A program made the translations under genes and the position numbers. Of a DNA stretch of 64,000 nt, positions 54,876 through 64,000 are shown piece after piece. Within the stretch, counting starts at the first letter, position 1; the number at the start of each line of letters is the position of its first letter. The stretch comes from CAG-873 sp910578365 (lineage in GTDB: Bacteria; Bacteroidota; Bacteroidia; Bacteroidales; Muribaculaceae). Below the pieces are notes generated by a model. It was not told the origin of the DNA. It worked only from the letters and a program-made list of their open reading frames with translations, and searched no databases. The stretch is from positions 3,534,001 through 3,598,000 of the forward strand of contig OX620685.1 of the NCBI GenBank assembly GCA_951635545.1, in the 5' to 3' direction.

Positions 54876-56234
54876 ATGTCTGAATCCGAAAAAAACAAAG
54901 AGCAATCGGGCAAAAAAGCATGTGGCGGCTGCTGCCGCCAAGGCGGCGAACCGCGCGGCAAACTGCACTGCACCAACTGGCTTGCTGATATACCCGGCGG
55001 CTGCGCCGACAGCGAATTTGTAGAGGTGCAGTTCAAGAACACCCGTAAAGGCTACTACAAGAACCCCACCAACATACCACTGGAAATCGGCGACATGGTT
55101 GTGGTCGACGCCCAGCCCGGCCAGGACGTGGGCATGGTAAGCCTCACCGGAGTTCTTGTCGACCTGCGTATGCGACGCCTGAGCCAGAAAGCTCTGTCCG
55201 ACATCAAACGTGTGTTCCGAAAAGCCCGTCCGGCCGACCTGGAAAAATTCGAGGAAGCCAAAGCGCGCGAACACGAAACCATGATTAAGGCCCGCCGCAT
55301 AGCCGAGGACCTTAAACTGAACATGAAAATCGGCGATGTGGAGTTTCAGGGCGACGGTGCCAAGGCCATATTCTATTATATAGCTGACGAACGTGTAGAT
55401 TTCCGCCAGCTTATCAAAGTGCTGGCCGAAACATTCCGCATACGAATCGAGATGAAGCAGATTGGTGCCCGTCAGGAAGCGGGCCGTATAGGCGGCATTG
55501 GTCCCTGCGGCCGACCGCTGTGCTGCGCCAGCTGGATGTCGAACTTCGTGTCGGTGGCCACCAGCGCCGCACGATACCAGGACTTGTCGCTGAATCCGCA
55601 GAAGCTGGCCGGACAGTGCGCCAAGCTCAAATGCTGCCTCAATTTCGAAGTCGACACATACGTGGAAAGTGTGAAGCATCTACCCAACAAGGACATACGT
55701 CTTGAAACTGCCGATGCCACCTACTTCCACTTCAAAACCGATATATTCAAGCGCGAAATCACCTACAGCACCGACAAGCAGATGGCGGTGAACCTGGTGA
55801 CAATCGATGCCGAACGCGCTTTCGAGGTAATCGCTCTGAACAAGGCCGGCGAAAAGCCGCTGATTCTGCAGCGCGACTCCGACATAAAACCCAAGGAAAA
55901 AGCTGCATTCGGCGATATCCTCGGCGAGGACGACCTCACACGCTTCGACAAAAAGAAACGAAAGAAGAAAAAGAAGCCGACACAGACACTGCAACAGCCG
56001 GCAGAAGGACAGCGCCAGCCCAAAGCAAAAGGTGAGTCGAAAAACCGCAATCAGACTCAACAGCCTAAGGACGAAAACAGTGCTCGGCAACCTCAGCAAC
56101 AGCGCCCTCAGAACAAGAACCGACAGCAGCGCCCAAACAACCGCCCCGAACGCAACGACCAGAGCCGAAAGCCCGACGGACAAGAACCGAAACCCGCCGA
56201 TAACAAGACAACTAAATCCGAGCCGCAGTCATGA
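54876..56234 (+). CDS. PSP1/RicT-like protein
   Basis: 452 residues. PSP1 domain with Cys clusters that suit Fe-S binding: KACGGCC at the start, GPCGRPLCCASWMSNF near 210 and CAKLKCCLNFE near 248. The last third is a long Lys/Gln/Pro-rich disordered tail (KKRKKKKKPTQTLQQP). Its family includes RicT/YaaT, which in Bacillus acts with RicA/RicF to guide RNase Y. Here it is directly behind rny, so a role with RNase Y is an inference with good context. gldH overlaps its end by 4 bases. Confidence 0.85.
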   Translation: MSESEKNKEQSGKKACGGCCRQGGEPRGKLHCTNWLADIPGGCADSEFVEVQFKNTRKGYYKNPTNIPLEIGDMVVVDAQPGQDVGMVSLTGVLVDLRMRRLSQKALSDIKRVFRKARPADLEKFEEAKAREHETMIKARRIAEDLKLNMKIGDVEFQGDGAKAIFYYIADERVDFRQLIKVLAETFRIRIEMKQIGARQEAGRIGGIGPCGRPLCCASWMSNFVSVATSAARYQDLSLNPQKLAGQCAKLKCCLNFEVDTYVESVKHLPNKDIRLETADATYFHFKTDIFKREITYSTDKQMAVNLVTIDAERAFEVIALNKAGEKPLILQRDSDIKPKEKAAFGDILGEDDLTRFDKKKRKKKKKPTQTLQQPAEGQRQPKAKGESKNRNQTQQPKDENSARQPQQQRPQNKNRQQRPNNRPERNDQSRKPDGQEPKPADNKTTKSEPQS

Positions 56235-56689
56235 ACCGCAGGGCAGTAATATTTGTCATTCTTTTGACGGTAGTACTTGCCGCATGCCGTCTGCGCCATA
56301 ACGATTACAGCGACTTCCGTACTTTCGACGATGCCGAATGGCCATACACCGATACAGTGGTGTTCACCCCCGAGCTCACCGACAGTGTTGTCGAGGCACC
56401 GCTGATACTGTGTGTGCGCCATACCAACGCCTATCCATACAGCAATCTATGGCTTGAACTGGAATACCCTACCGGCGACAGCACCCGGCGCGCCGATACC
56501 ATCCAGCTGGTTCTGGCCGATGATTTCGGCCGCTGGTACGGCAGCGGCAGCGGGGTCAGCTACCAGTATACCGACACTCTAAGCCGAAGTTTCCGAGCCT
56601 TCAGAAACAAACCACTGAAACTACGCAACATAATGCGCCGCGACACTCTGCCGGGCATTGAGCAGGTGGGTCTGTTTATTGGCTGTTGA
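56231..56689 (+). CDS. gldH: Gliding motility-type lipoprotein GldH
   Basis: 152 residues with a lipoprotein signal and lipobox LAAC (C19). The middle reads DTVVFTPELTDS and NLWLELEYPTGDS, as in the GldH family. In gliding species GldH belongs to the gliding/type IX system; in Bacteroidales it is kept without gliding. It overlaps the RicT-like gene by ATGA. Confidence 0.82.
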   Translation: MNRRAVIFVILLTVVLAACRLRHNDYSDFRTFDDAEWPYTDTVVFTPELTDSVVEAPLILCVRHTNAYPYSNLWLELEYPTGDSTRRADTIQLVLADDFGRWYGSGSGVSYQYTDTLSRSFRAFRNKPLKLRNIMRRDTLPGIEQVGLFIGC

Positions 56690-56731
56690 GATGCCACATT
56701 CTTAACATACACTCCTCTAAAACATAGAACA

Positions 56732-57946
56732 ATGACAGAATTCAAAGATATACATTCGCGACAGCTGCAACTGCTGAGCGACGACGAACTCAACCTGCGT
56801 CTGAACCGCGTGCGCGCCGGCCTCGAGGCTTTAGGTGCCGACTCGGTGCTGATTACCGACGCAGCAAATATTTACTACCTCACAGGCCGTGTATTTGCCG
56901 GATACGTGTACTTCAATATCGCCGACAGCAAGCCATACTATATAGTACGCCGCCCCAACGACCTGATAAGCGACCGCAGCAGCCGTCTGGGGCGCTTTGC
57001 CGAAATCGCCGACATTCTGTGCCACAACCAAAACTGCACCGCACCCGAGCGCCTTGGTCTTGAATTCGACATCATAAGCTACAACCTGTCGACACGACTC
57101 ATGAACACTATTGCAGGCACTGAATTCGCAGATGCTTCGGGCGTAATGCGCCGGGCCCGCTCAGTTAAGACGTGCCTCGAACAGCAACTGATGAAGGAAT
57201 CAGGCCTGCGTCACGAACATGTGTACTCACGCATTCCGCATGTGTATCAGGCCGGTATGACTGATATAGAGCTGCAAGTGGAAATCGAACGCCAGTCGCG
57301 CCTCGAAGGCAATTTGGGCATATTCCGCATCAGTGGTTCCGACATGGAAATACATATGGGCAATGTGATTACAGGCGAGAACTCCGATACTCCAACCCCA
57401 TACGATTTCGCTATGGGAGGAGCCGGACTCAATCCGTCGCTGCCGGTGGGAGCCGACGGCAGTCTCATAGAGCCTCACCACACTGTAATGGTTGACGTCA
57501 ACGGCGACTTCACCGGCTATATGACCGACATGACACGCTGCTTTGCTCTGGGAACCCTCGATTCCAAGACTTTAGGCGCGCATCAGCTATCTATTGACAT
57601 CGTTCACGCCCTGACCGATATGGCCCGACCCGGCGCCGCGGCACGCGAACTCTACGAGAAAGCGGCCATGATGGCCAAGGAAGCCGGCTACACCGACTAT
57701 TTTATGGGCCACCGCCAGCACGCCGGATTCGTAGGCCACGGACTGGGCATTGAAATAAACGAAGGCCCGGTGATTTCGCCACGTTCAAAAGACATCCTTG
57801 AGGCAGGCAACGCTATTGCCCTCGAGCCTAAATTCGTGATTCCGGGCCAAGGTGCTGCCGGTATCGAGAATACTATTATTGTAAAAGAAGAAGGCGCAGC
57901 CGAATGCATAACAAACGCGCCCGAACAGATTATATATTTTGAATGA
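56732..57946 (+). CDS. M24 metallopeptidase (Xaa-Pro aminopeptidase-like)
   Basis: 404 residues. N-terminal creatinase-like domain (VLITDAANIYYLTGRVFAGY) and a C-terminal pita-bread domain with metal ligands in VMVDVNGDFTGYMTDMTR (near 254-268), HGLGIEINEGPVIS (His near 336) and late Glu in EPKFVIPG. It removes N-terminal residues, often before Pro; cytoplasmic. It overlaps cca by 4 bases. Confidence 0.87.
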   Translation: MTEFKDIHSRQLQLLSDDELNLRLNRVRAGLEALGADSVLITDAANIYYLTGRVFAGYVYFNIADSKPYYIVRRPNDLISDRSSRLGRFAEIADILCHNQNCTAPERLGLEFDIISYNLSTRLMNTIAGTEFADASGVMRRARSVKTCLEQQLMKESGLRHEHVYSRIPHVYQAGMTDIELQVEIERQSRLEGNLGIFRISGSDMEIHMGNVITGENSDTPTPYDFAMGGAGLNPSLPVGADGSLIEPHHTVMVDVNGDFTGYMTDMTRCFALGTLDSKTLGAHQLSIDIVHALTDMARPGAAARELYEKAAMMAKEAGYTDYFMGHRQHAGFVGHGLGIEINEGPVISPRSKDILEAGNAIALEPKFVIPGQGAAGIENTIIVKEEGAAECITNAPEQIIYFE

Positions 57947-59385
57947 ACAAGGAAAACAATAACTTTTCCTCTCTACTCAAACATAAGATATTCGACCGTG
58001 TGGGTCGGGTGGCTGCCGAAATCGGCCTTCCGGCATATGTGGTCGGCGGCTATGTGCGCGACCTCATCATTGGCCGGGCGTCGAAGGACATCGACTTCCT
58101 TACCGTAGGCTCAGGCATCGAACTGGCCAAGGCTGTACACAAGTCGATGCGCGGCTCGCATCTGAGTGTATTCAAGACCTACGGAACCGCACAGGTGAAA
58201 CGCGGTGAATTGGAACTCGAGTTCGTGGGAGCACGAAAGGAATCATACCGTCGCGACTCGCGCAATCCAATTGTCGAAGACGGCACCCTCCAGGACGATA
58301 TCAGCCGCCGCGACTTTACCATAAACGCCATGGCCCTGAGCGTGACACCCGACAGCTTCGGCGAACTGGTGGACTTGTTCGACGGCCTCGGCGACATAGA
58401 GCGGCGGATCATACGCACTCCGCTCGACCCCGACATCACTTTCAGCGACGACCCCCTGCGCATGATGCGGGCTATCCGATTCGCCACACAGCTCAATTTC
58501 GAAATATACCCCGAAACATTCGAGGCCATATGCCGCAACGCTCACCGAATAGAGATAATAACCACCGAGCGAATATGCACCGAAATCAACAAGATAATGT
58601 CTTCGCCCAAGCCGTCGATTGGCTGGAAACTGCTGCTCAACAGCGGGCTGCTGAAACTGATTTTTCCGGAACTGGCGGCACTCAAAGGTGTAGACACAGT
58701 TAACGGCCGCGCTCACAAAGACAATTTCTACCACACCATGGGAGTACTCGACAACGTGGCCGCGGTGTCCGACAAACTGATGCTGCGCTGGGCTGCGCTG
58801 CTGCACGACATTGCCAAACCGCGCACCAAGCGGTACGAAGAGGGGGTCGGCTGGACATTCTACAACCACAACATGGTGGGTGCCAAGATGGTGCCACAGA
58901 TTTTTGCAAGACTGAAAATGCCCATGGGCCAGGAAATGAAGTATGTGCGCAAGCTCGTGGAACTACACATGCGCCCCATTGCTTTGGGCGACGAAGAGGT
59001 GACCGACAGCGCAGTGCGCCGCCTGATGAATTATGCCGGCGAGGACGATCTGGCCGACCTGATGATACTGGCTCGCGCCGACCTCACCAGCCGAAACGAG
59101 GCCAAACGCCAGCGTATACTCGAAAATTTCGACATCGTGGACCAGAAGTACGAGTACATACGCAAACTCGATGCCGAACGCAATCGCAAGAATCCTGTAG
59201 ACGGCAACGAAATAATGCACATATTCAACCTCAGCACATCGCCTCTGGTGGGTTACTTCACCAAAAACCTCAGGCAGGCAATCAAAGACTGCGAGATAGA
59301 GGACACCCGCGATGCCGCACTCGAATACATATACAAACTCGCTGCCGAAGCCGGTGTTGAGCCGGTGAATCCGCCTACTGAATAG
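57943..59385 (+). CDS. cca: CCA tRNA nucleotidyltransferase with HD domain
   Basis: 480 residues. Nucleotidyltransferase head: VVGGYVRDLI followed by ASKDIDFLTVGSG; then EDGTLQDDISRRDFTINAMA and DPLRMMRAIRFATQL. HD domain near residue 287 (LLHDIAKPRTKRY). It adds or repairs the 3' CCA end of tRNA. It starts at ATG overlapping the peptidase stop. Confidence 0.95.
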   Translation: MNKENNNFSSLLKHKIFDRVGRVAAEIGLPAYVVGGYVRDLIIGRASKDIDFLTVGSGIELAKAVHKSMRGSHLSVFKTYGTAQVKRGELELEFVGARKESYRRDSRNPIVEDGTLQDDISRRDFTINAMALSVTPDSFGELVDLFDGLGDIERRIIRTPLDPDITFSDDPLRMMRAIRFATQLNFEIYPETFEAICRNAHRIEIITTERICTEINKIMSSPKPSIGWKLLLNSGLLKLIFPELAALKGVDTVNGRAHKDNFYHTMGVLDNVAAVSDKLMLRWAALLHDIAKPRTKRYEEGVGWTFYNHNMVGAKMVPQIFARLKMPMGQEMKYVRKLVELHMRPIALGDEEVTDSAVRRLMNYAGEDDLADLMILARADLTSRNEAKRQRILENFDIVDQKYEYIRKLDAERNRKNPVDGNEIMHIFNLSTSPLVGYFTKNLRQAIKDCEIEDTRDAALEYIYKLAAEAGVEPVNPPTE

Positions 59386-59405
59386 ACCATATTATATCTG
59401 ATAAA

Positions 59406-59738
59406 ATGTACTACGTAAGCAAACGACTTGAAATATCCGCCGCTCACCGCCTTGAACTCGACTACGAGAGCAAGTGTACCTGCATACACGGCCACAATTG
59501 GATTGTAACCGTACATTGCCGCGCCAAGCAGCTGAATGATGCCGGAATGGTTACCGATTTCACCCATATCAAACAGAATATAAGCGACAAACTCGACCAT
59601 AAGCTTATCAACGACGTGCTGCCATTCAACCCTACCGCCGAGAACATGGCTCGCTGGATCTGCGAGAACGTGCCCAACTGCTACCGTGTAGACGTGCAGG
59701 AGAGCGAAGGCAATGTGGCATCATACGAAATCGACTGA
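59406..59738 (+). CDS. queD: 6-carboxytetrahydropterin synthase QueD
   Basis: 110 residues. Zinc ligands in ISAAHRLELDYESKC and CIHGHNW, later HKLIND and a closing Glu. Step one of preQ0/queuosine formation from dihydroneopterin triphosphate. It is followed after 2 bases by queE. Confidence 0.93.
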   Translation: MYYVSKRLEISAAHRLELDYESKCTCIHGHNWIVTVHCRAKQLNDAGMVTDFTHIKQNISDKLDHKLINDVLPFNPTAENMARWICENVPNCYRVDVQESEGNVASYEID

Positions 59739-59740
59739 TT

Positions 59741-60292
59741 ATGAAACAATACAAGGTCAACGAAATTTTTTACTCGCTCCAGGGCGAGGGATACCACTGC
59801 GGCACCGCCGCAGTGTTTCTGCGCTTCAGCGGCTGTAACCGTGCCTGCGCTTTCTGCGACACCGACCACAACGGAGGCTCCATGATGACCGCCGACGAGA
59901 TTATAGAGGCTATATGCGCCTTCCCCGCACGCCATCTGGTGATAACAGGAGGCGAACCGACCCTGCAGCTCGACAGCGACCTGCTCCGCGCCATAAAACT
60001 GCGGGGCTTCTTCGTACAGATTGAAACCAATGGCTCACTGCCTGTGCCTCCCGAAGTCGACTGGGTGACTTGCTCGCCCAAAGACGCTCCGTGGAACATC
60101 GACCGCATCGACGAGCTGAAAATAGTCTACCAGGGCCAGGACGTAGAGCAGATAGCATCGCTGCTGCCTTCGCCACGCTGCTTTCTGCAGCCATGTTCGG
60201 GCCTTAACGTTGCCGAAACCGTAGAGTACATAAAGTCGCATCCGCAGTGGCGTCTGTCGCTGCAGACCCACCGCTTGATTGATATTCCATGA
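59741..60292 (+). CDS. queE: 7-carboxy-7-deazaguanine synthase QueE
   Basis: 183 residues, short form of the radical-SAM enzyme. SAM-cluster Cys in FSGCNRACAFCDTD (CxxxCxxC); Gly-rich VITGGEPTLQLD; substrate end CFLQPCSGLN. It makes CDG from QueD's product. The queuosine genes queC and queF are not in the window. Confidence 0.95.
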   Translation: MKQYKVNEIFYSLQGEGYHCGTAAVFLRFSGCNRACAFCDTDHNGGSMMTADEIIEAICAFPARHLVITGGEPTLQLDSDLLRAIKLRGFFVQIETNGSLPVPPEVDWVTCSPKDAPWNIDRIDELKIVYQGQDVEQIASLLPSPRCFLQPCSGLNVAETVEYIKSHPQWRLSLQTHRLIDIP

Positions 60293-61473
60293 AGCCTCTG
60301 CGCTACTGCCTTACACTGCTTATGACCTTGCTGGCCATCATTTCAGCCAGAGCTAACGTCGCCGATACAACGGTGAGTTTCACCGTGTTCTACCCTGGCC
60401 CGGACATATATGAACTCGAAGGACATGCAGCACTGCATATCACAACACCGCAGGCCGACTACGCCGTGAGTTTCGGCACATTCGACTTTGAGCAGCCCAA
60501 CTTTGTGTACCGCTTTGTAAAAGGCGAAACCGACTACTGGGCAGCCGCAGCTCCGTGGCAGTATTTCGCCGATGCCTACAGCCGTCAGGGGCGCCGTATT
60601 GTGGACATGCAGCTCGACCTTACTCCGCAACAGAAGGCTTACATCATAGACCTCTGCATCGAAAATCTCAAGCCCGAGAACCGTGTCTACCGCTATAATT
60701 ATGTAAAGGACAACTGCGCCACCCGCCCGCTGGGTCTGCTGGAGAAAGCACTTGCGCCTGACAGTCTGCAGCTCGGCAAGGTACAGACCGTCGACAGCTC
60801 GCATCTGGGCTCGTTCCGCAGCATAATGCGCTACTACCACCGCAATTACCCCTGGTATCAGTTCGGCATCGACCTGGCCCTGGGCAGCGGCATAGATTAC
60901 CCCATAAGCTTACGCGAGCAGGCATTTGCGCCGGTACTCATTGCCGAACAGCTGCAAGGCGCCACGACAGGCGGCAGACCTCTGGTAAGCCATATCGTGG
61001 AGGTGAATCCGCAATATATCGACGCCACTGCCGGCCCTACTCCGTGGCTGCTTTCACCAATGTGTGTGAGTGCGCTTCTGCTTGCAATCACACTGATTGT
61101 CACCTGGCGCGACATACGGCGCATGCGCGTGAGCCGCTGGTTCGACACAGTGCTCTTTGGCATGTTCGGCCTCGCCGGCTGTCTGCTCACGTTCCTTATA
61201 TTCATATCGGTCCATGAGGCTACCTCGCCTAATTTTCTTTACATGTGGCTGAACCCTTTTTGCCTGATTCCGGTTATTTTTATTTGGATAAAAAAATGTA
61301 AAAAGTTAGTTTTATGCTATCATTTTACTAACTTTGCACTTGTGTTTGCCATGGCCGCCTGTTGGCTCTGGCTTCCGCAGAGCGCCAATACTGCATTTAT
61401 TCCATTGATACTCTGCGATATGACCCGTTCGGTGTCGTATATTTACATCACAAATTTCAAGCGCAAGCAATAG
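60289..61473 (+). CDS. DUF4105 membrane protein, lipoprotein N-acyltransferase (Lnb)-like
   Basis: 394 residues. Signal/anchor at the start, then a periplasmic domain with two conserved spots: H46 in YELEGHAALH and C143 in VKDNCATRPLGLLE, a Cys-His pair as in papain/NlpC-like folds. Membrane helices from about 255 on. From memory, DUF4105 proteins of Bacteroides were shown to be Lnb, which completes lipoprotein acylation. Function here is by family. It overlaps queE by 4 bases. Confidence 0.75.
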   Translation: MKPLRYCLTLLMTLLAIISARANVADTTVSFTVFYPGPDIYELEGHAALHITTPQADYAVSFGTFDFEQPNFVYRFVKGETDYWAAAAPWQYFADAYSRQGRRIVDMQLDLTPQQKAYIIDLCIENLKPENRVYRYNYVKDNCATRPLGLLEKALAPDSLQLGKVQTVDSSHLGSFRSIMRYYHRNYPWYQFGIDLALGSGIDYPISLREQAFAPVLIAEQLQGATTGGRPLVSHIVEVNPQYIDATAGPTPWLLSPMCVSALLLAITLIVTWRDIRRMRVSRWFDTVLFGMFGLAGCLLTFLIFISVHEATSPNFLYMWLNPFCLIPVIFIWIKKCKKLVLCYHFTNFALVFAMAACWLWLPQSANTAFIPLILCDMTRSVSYIYITNFKRKQ

Positions 61474-61480
61474 AACCCCG

Positions 61481-63106
61481 ATGAACCGCAACCCCGAAAT
61501 ATCGCTCAGCCGCCGCCTGATGCTCGCCCTGATTGCCTCGATGGTGACCATGGCAATACCCGCGCAAGCCAATTCGGGGCAGAAGCAGACACAACTGCTG
61601 CTGAACGTGGTTATCGAAGGCCTCGATGCCACACAACTCGACCTGCTGCGTGACTATTTCGGACCGGACGGATTCAACCGCCTGCTCAACAGCGGAGTGG
61701 TTCTGAGCGGCGAATACGGCACTCCGCTCGACCCCACCGCAGCTGTCACCGAACTGATGACAGGCGCATCGCCCTCCGTGACCGGTATCAGCGGAGCCAT
61801 GCGCTTCGACCGCCGTGCCATGCGCCGCGAGCATATTTTCGACGACGACAGCACCCTTGGCAACTACACCAACAGCACATACTCGCCCGGCACTCTGCTT
61901 GTAAGCACCATGGCCGACGAAGCCCGCATAGCCAGAGGAGGCGTAACACAAGTCTACGCTATAGCCCCCGACCCGGGAGTGGCTATAGCCCTGGGCGGAC
62001 ATAGCGCCAACTGCGCGATATGGATTGATGACCGCACCGGCAACTGGGCCACAACCACCTTCTATAAAGACCCGCCATCGCTGCTGGGTACGCGCAACCG
62101 TCTGAGCCACCTGTCGCAACGACTCGACACACTCAGCTGGACACCCCTAAAGGCCGCCGACCAGTATCCCGGCCTGCCGGAGTACCTCACCCACTATCCA
62201 TTCCGCTACACCTTCGGACGCAGTAACGCAGACCGCTTTGCCGAATTCAAAGAAGCCGCCGGAGCAGTGAACTCCGAGGTAACTTCCATGGCTATCGACA
62301 TGATAGGCACCCTGAAACTGGGGCAGCACGACGGTGTCGACGTACTGAGCATAGCCTATACACTCAGACCCTACGAAAGCGGCAAGAACCCCGACAATCG
62401 CTTTGAACTCATCGACAGCTACTACAGGCTCGACTACGACCTGGCCCGACTGATAAATGCTGCCGAAAAACAGGCCGGCGCCAACCGCTCGGTAGTAATG
62501 ATTACCGGCACACCGCCGCCATCGCGCACTCGCCGCGACGACCCGCGCTGGATGATTCCCTACGGCGAATTTTCCACCCGCAAGGCCATGTCGCTGCTAA
62601 ACGTATACCTTATAGCCCTGCACGGCAACGGTGAATGGGTACAGGCCTACTCCGACGGATGGTTCTACCTCAACGACAAACTTATTGAAGAACGCAAGGC
62701 CGATGCCAAGGCCATGCGCTCCGAAGCCGCCGACTTCCTCAGCCGCATGGCCGGGGTAAAAGCCGTGCATACAAGCGACGACATACGCCACGGACGCGCA
62801 GGCGTCAATCCTGAGGCCCTGCGCCGCAACACCCACTTCTCAACCAGCGGCGACATGCTGCTCGAAGTTCTTCCCGGCTGGCAGCTCGTTGACGATTCCA
62901 ATGTACACGGCATCGCTCAGGCTTCGAAATACGAAAAAGTTCAACGCGAAACAGCTACCACAGCGCCGGTAATAATAATGGCTCCAGGTGTCGAAGCACG
63001 CAAGATTCACACCCCCGTCGACATACGCATGGTCACCCCTACCGTATGCCGCCTGCTACGCATACGCTCGCCAAATGCCGCCTCACTGCCGGCAATAAAC
63101 CTCTGA
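61481..63106 (+). CDS. Alkaline-phosphatase-fold protein with degenerate active site
   Basis: 541 residues with a signal peptide ending PAQA. Fold traces: VVIEGLDATQLDLLRDYFGP then GFNRLLNSGVV, ELMTGASPSVTGISGAMRFD, and IHTPVDIRMVTPTVCRLLRI. The metal and catalytic spots are changed: Glu for the first Asp (IEGLD), PTAAVTELMTG where TGPGHAS is expected, and VVMITGTPPPSR (341-349) in place of SDHG. It is therefore likely a non-catalytic member. It lies 7 bases after the Lnb-like gene. Confidence 0.7.
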   Translation: MNRNPEISLSRRLMLALIASMVTMAIPAQANSGQKQTQLLLNVVIEGLDATQLDLLRDYFGPDGFNRLLNSGVVLSGEYGTPLDPTAAVTELMTGASPSVTGISGAMRFDRRAMRREHIFDDDSTLGNYTNSTYSPGTLLVSTMADEARIARGGVTQVYAIAPDPGVAIALGGHSANCAIWIDDRTGNWATTTFYKDPPSLLGTRNRLSHLSQRLDTLSWTPLKAADQYPGLPEYLTHYPFRYTFGRSNADRFAEFKEAAGAVNSEVTSMAIDMIGTLKLGQHDGVDVLSIAYTLRPYESGKNPDNRFELIDSYYRLDYDLARLINAAEKQAGANRSVVMITGTPPPSRTRRDDPRWMIPYGEFSTRKAMSLLNVYLIALHGNGEWVQAYSDGWFYLNDKLIEERKADAKAMRSEAADFLSRMAGVKAVHTSDDIRHGRAGVNPEALRRNTHFSTSGDMLLEVLPGWQLVDDSNVHGIAQASKYEKVQRETATTAPVIIMAPGVEARKIHTPVDIRMVTPTVCRLLRIRSPNAASLPAINL

Positions 63107-63153
63107 TACTCACTTTCAGGCTTTGCTATAGCCCGAAATCCGGTATTTTTTAC

Positions 63154-63161
63154 TATCTTTG
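63154..63161 (+). promoter_or_regulatory. -7-like box of secA
   Basis: TATCTTTG fits TAnnTTTG; no -33 TTTG at the right distance. Leader about 100 bases. Confidence 0.45.
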
Positions 63162-63266
63162 CCGACAACAGTACCGCACGCCCGTCCATCAGCGACGGAG
63201 GCGTACGTGTAATGCCATATATACATAACTCCCCCACATTTCGAAAACAAATAAAACACTACATAA

Positions 63267-64000
63267 ATGTCATTCATTAACGTTTTAAGCAAACTGTTCG
63301 GCAATAAGTCGCAGCGCGACCTCAAGGCCATAATGCCCATTGTGGAGAAAATCAAGGCCAAAGGCCCCGAGCTCCAGCAACTGACTGTCGACCAACTCCG
63401 CGGCCGCATCGATGCCGTGCGTGCCGACCTCGACAACGCAACTCGTGCCGACTACGACGAAATCGCACGTCTGAAAGTAGAAATCGAATCTCTTCCCTAC
63501 GACCAGCGCCAGCCCCTGTGGGACAAAATCGACAAACACGAAAAGAACATACTCGACACCCTCGAGGACAAACTCAACGAACACCTGCCCGAGGTATTCG
63601 CCACTATGCGCGAAACCGCAGCACGCTTCGCTGCCTCCGACACCGTGGAAGTGACAGCCACAGCACTCGACCGCGAACTCGCCGGCCAAGGCCGCGACTT
63701 CGTAACCATCGAAGGCGACAAAGCTATATGGAAAACCACCTGGCTGGCCGGCGGCAACCCCGTGAGCTGGGATATGATACACTACGACGTACAGCTCATA
63801 GGCGGTATAGTGCTGCACCAAGGCAAAATCGCCGAAATGGCAACCGGTGAAGGTAAAACCCTTGTAGCTACACTGCCGGTGTTCCTGCGCTCGCTCTCGC
63901 GCCGCGGCGTACATGTGGTGACTGTGAACGACTATCTGTCGAAGCGCGACTCCGAGTGGATGGGACCGCTGTACATGTTCCACGGCTCAACCGTCGACTG
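63267..64000 (+). CDS. secA: Preprotein translocase SecA, N-terminal part
   Basis: Start ATG 63267 (MSFINVLSKLFGNKSQRDLK); the frame is open to the window end, giving 244 residues. KIKAKGPELQQLTVDQLRGR, then DVQLIGGIVLHQGKIAEMAT, Walker A TGEGKTLVATLPVFL and VVTVNDYLSKRD are all SecA signatures. The ATPase motor of Sec export; cytoplasm and membrane. Confidence 0.96.
   Translation, partial: MSFINVLSKLFGNKSQRDLKAIMPIVEKIKAKGPELQQLTVDQLRGRIDAVRADLDNATRADYDEIARLKVEIESLPYDQRQPLWDKIDKHEKNILDTLEDKLNEHLPEVFATMRETAARFAASDTVEVTATALDRELAGQGRDFVTIEGDKAIWKTTWLAGGNPVSWDMIHYDVQLIGGIVLHQGKIAEMATGEGKTLVATLPVFLRSLSRRGVHVVTVNDYLSKRDSEWMGPLYMFHGSTVD

Noticed and set aside
59406..60292. queD-queE as a 7-deazaguanine DNA-modification system
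   Set aside because: No DNA-inserting transglycosylase or related gene nearby; the pair sits in a housekeeping run and fits tRNA queuosine synthesis.

Overview
The window looks like chromosome from a Bacteroidales gut bacterium, most likely Muribaculaceae-like. The basis is gene content (GldH, RNase Y next to a RicT-like protein, DUF4105/Lnb-like, DUF5723, DUF3575, a Wza/Wzc pair, a type IX secretion-type C-terminus) and Bacteroidetes promoters of the form TTTG-N20-TAnnTTTG. The genus is an inference. No rRNA, tRNA or CRISPR array was seen.

Region 1 (1-20.5 kb) is the late and right-hand part of a prophage with a contractile (myovirus-type) tail. It runs from a probable tail-tube end through a tail assembly chaperone with a programmed -1 frameshift, the tape measure, baseplate proteins (gp46-, LysM-, gp47/J- and gp48-like), a collar-domain fibre and three more fibre or adhesin-like proteins. 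The right-end module holds a D12 adenine methylase, a compact structured RNA candidate on the minus strand, a small helix-turn-helix protein and an unusual thymidylate-synthase-fold protein with an Asp where dUMP enzymes have Asn. Five copies of one 1,535-bp ISAs1-family element have wrecked the prophage: two stacked in the tape measure gene, and three in the collar gene, one of them nested in another. Exact 9-10 bp target duplications let both broken genes be rebuilt in frame. An IS982-type element lies near the right end.

Region 2 (20.5-28.8 kb, minus strand) is an envelope and exopolysaccharide region: wzc, wza with its own promoter, a sixth ISAs1 copy that landed exactly on the stop codon of a DUF5723 gene, and a large lipoprotein.

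Region 3 (28.9-38.1 kb) is a mosaic of mobile DNA between housekeeping genes: an IS30-type element split by an IS110-type element, yqgE, a GNAT acetyltransferase, an IS110-type transposase inside a 1.9-kb unit with long inverted-repeat ends, recR, two small membrane proteins, and a group II intron inserted directly after the rplS terminator whose maturase carries an in-frame TGA.

Region 4 (38.1-52.5 kb) has rplS, a three-gene outer-membrane/DUF3575 operon, an IS3 element, pta-ackA, a secreted protein with a sorting-like tail, a second copy of the IS110 unit, and a 178-bp MITE with the ISAs1 ends. Region 5 (52.5-64 kb) is an undisturbed plus-strand housekeeping run: zapB-like, zapA, rny, ricT-like, gldH, an M24 peptidase, cca, queD, queE, an Lnb-like protein, a degenerate alkaline-phosphatase-fold protein, and the start of secA.
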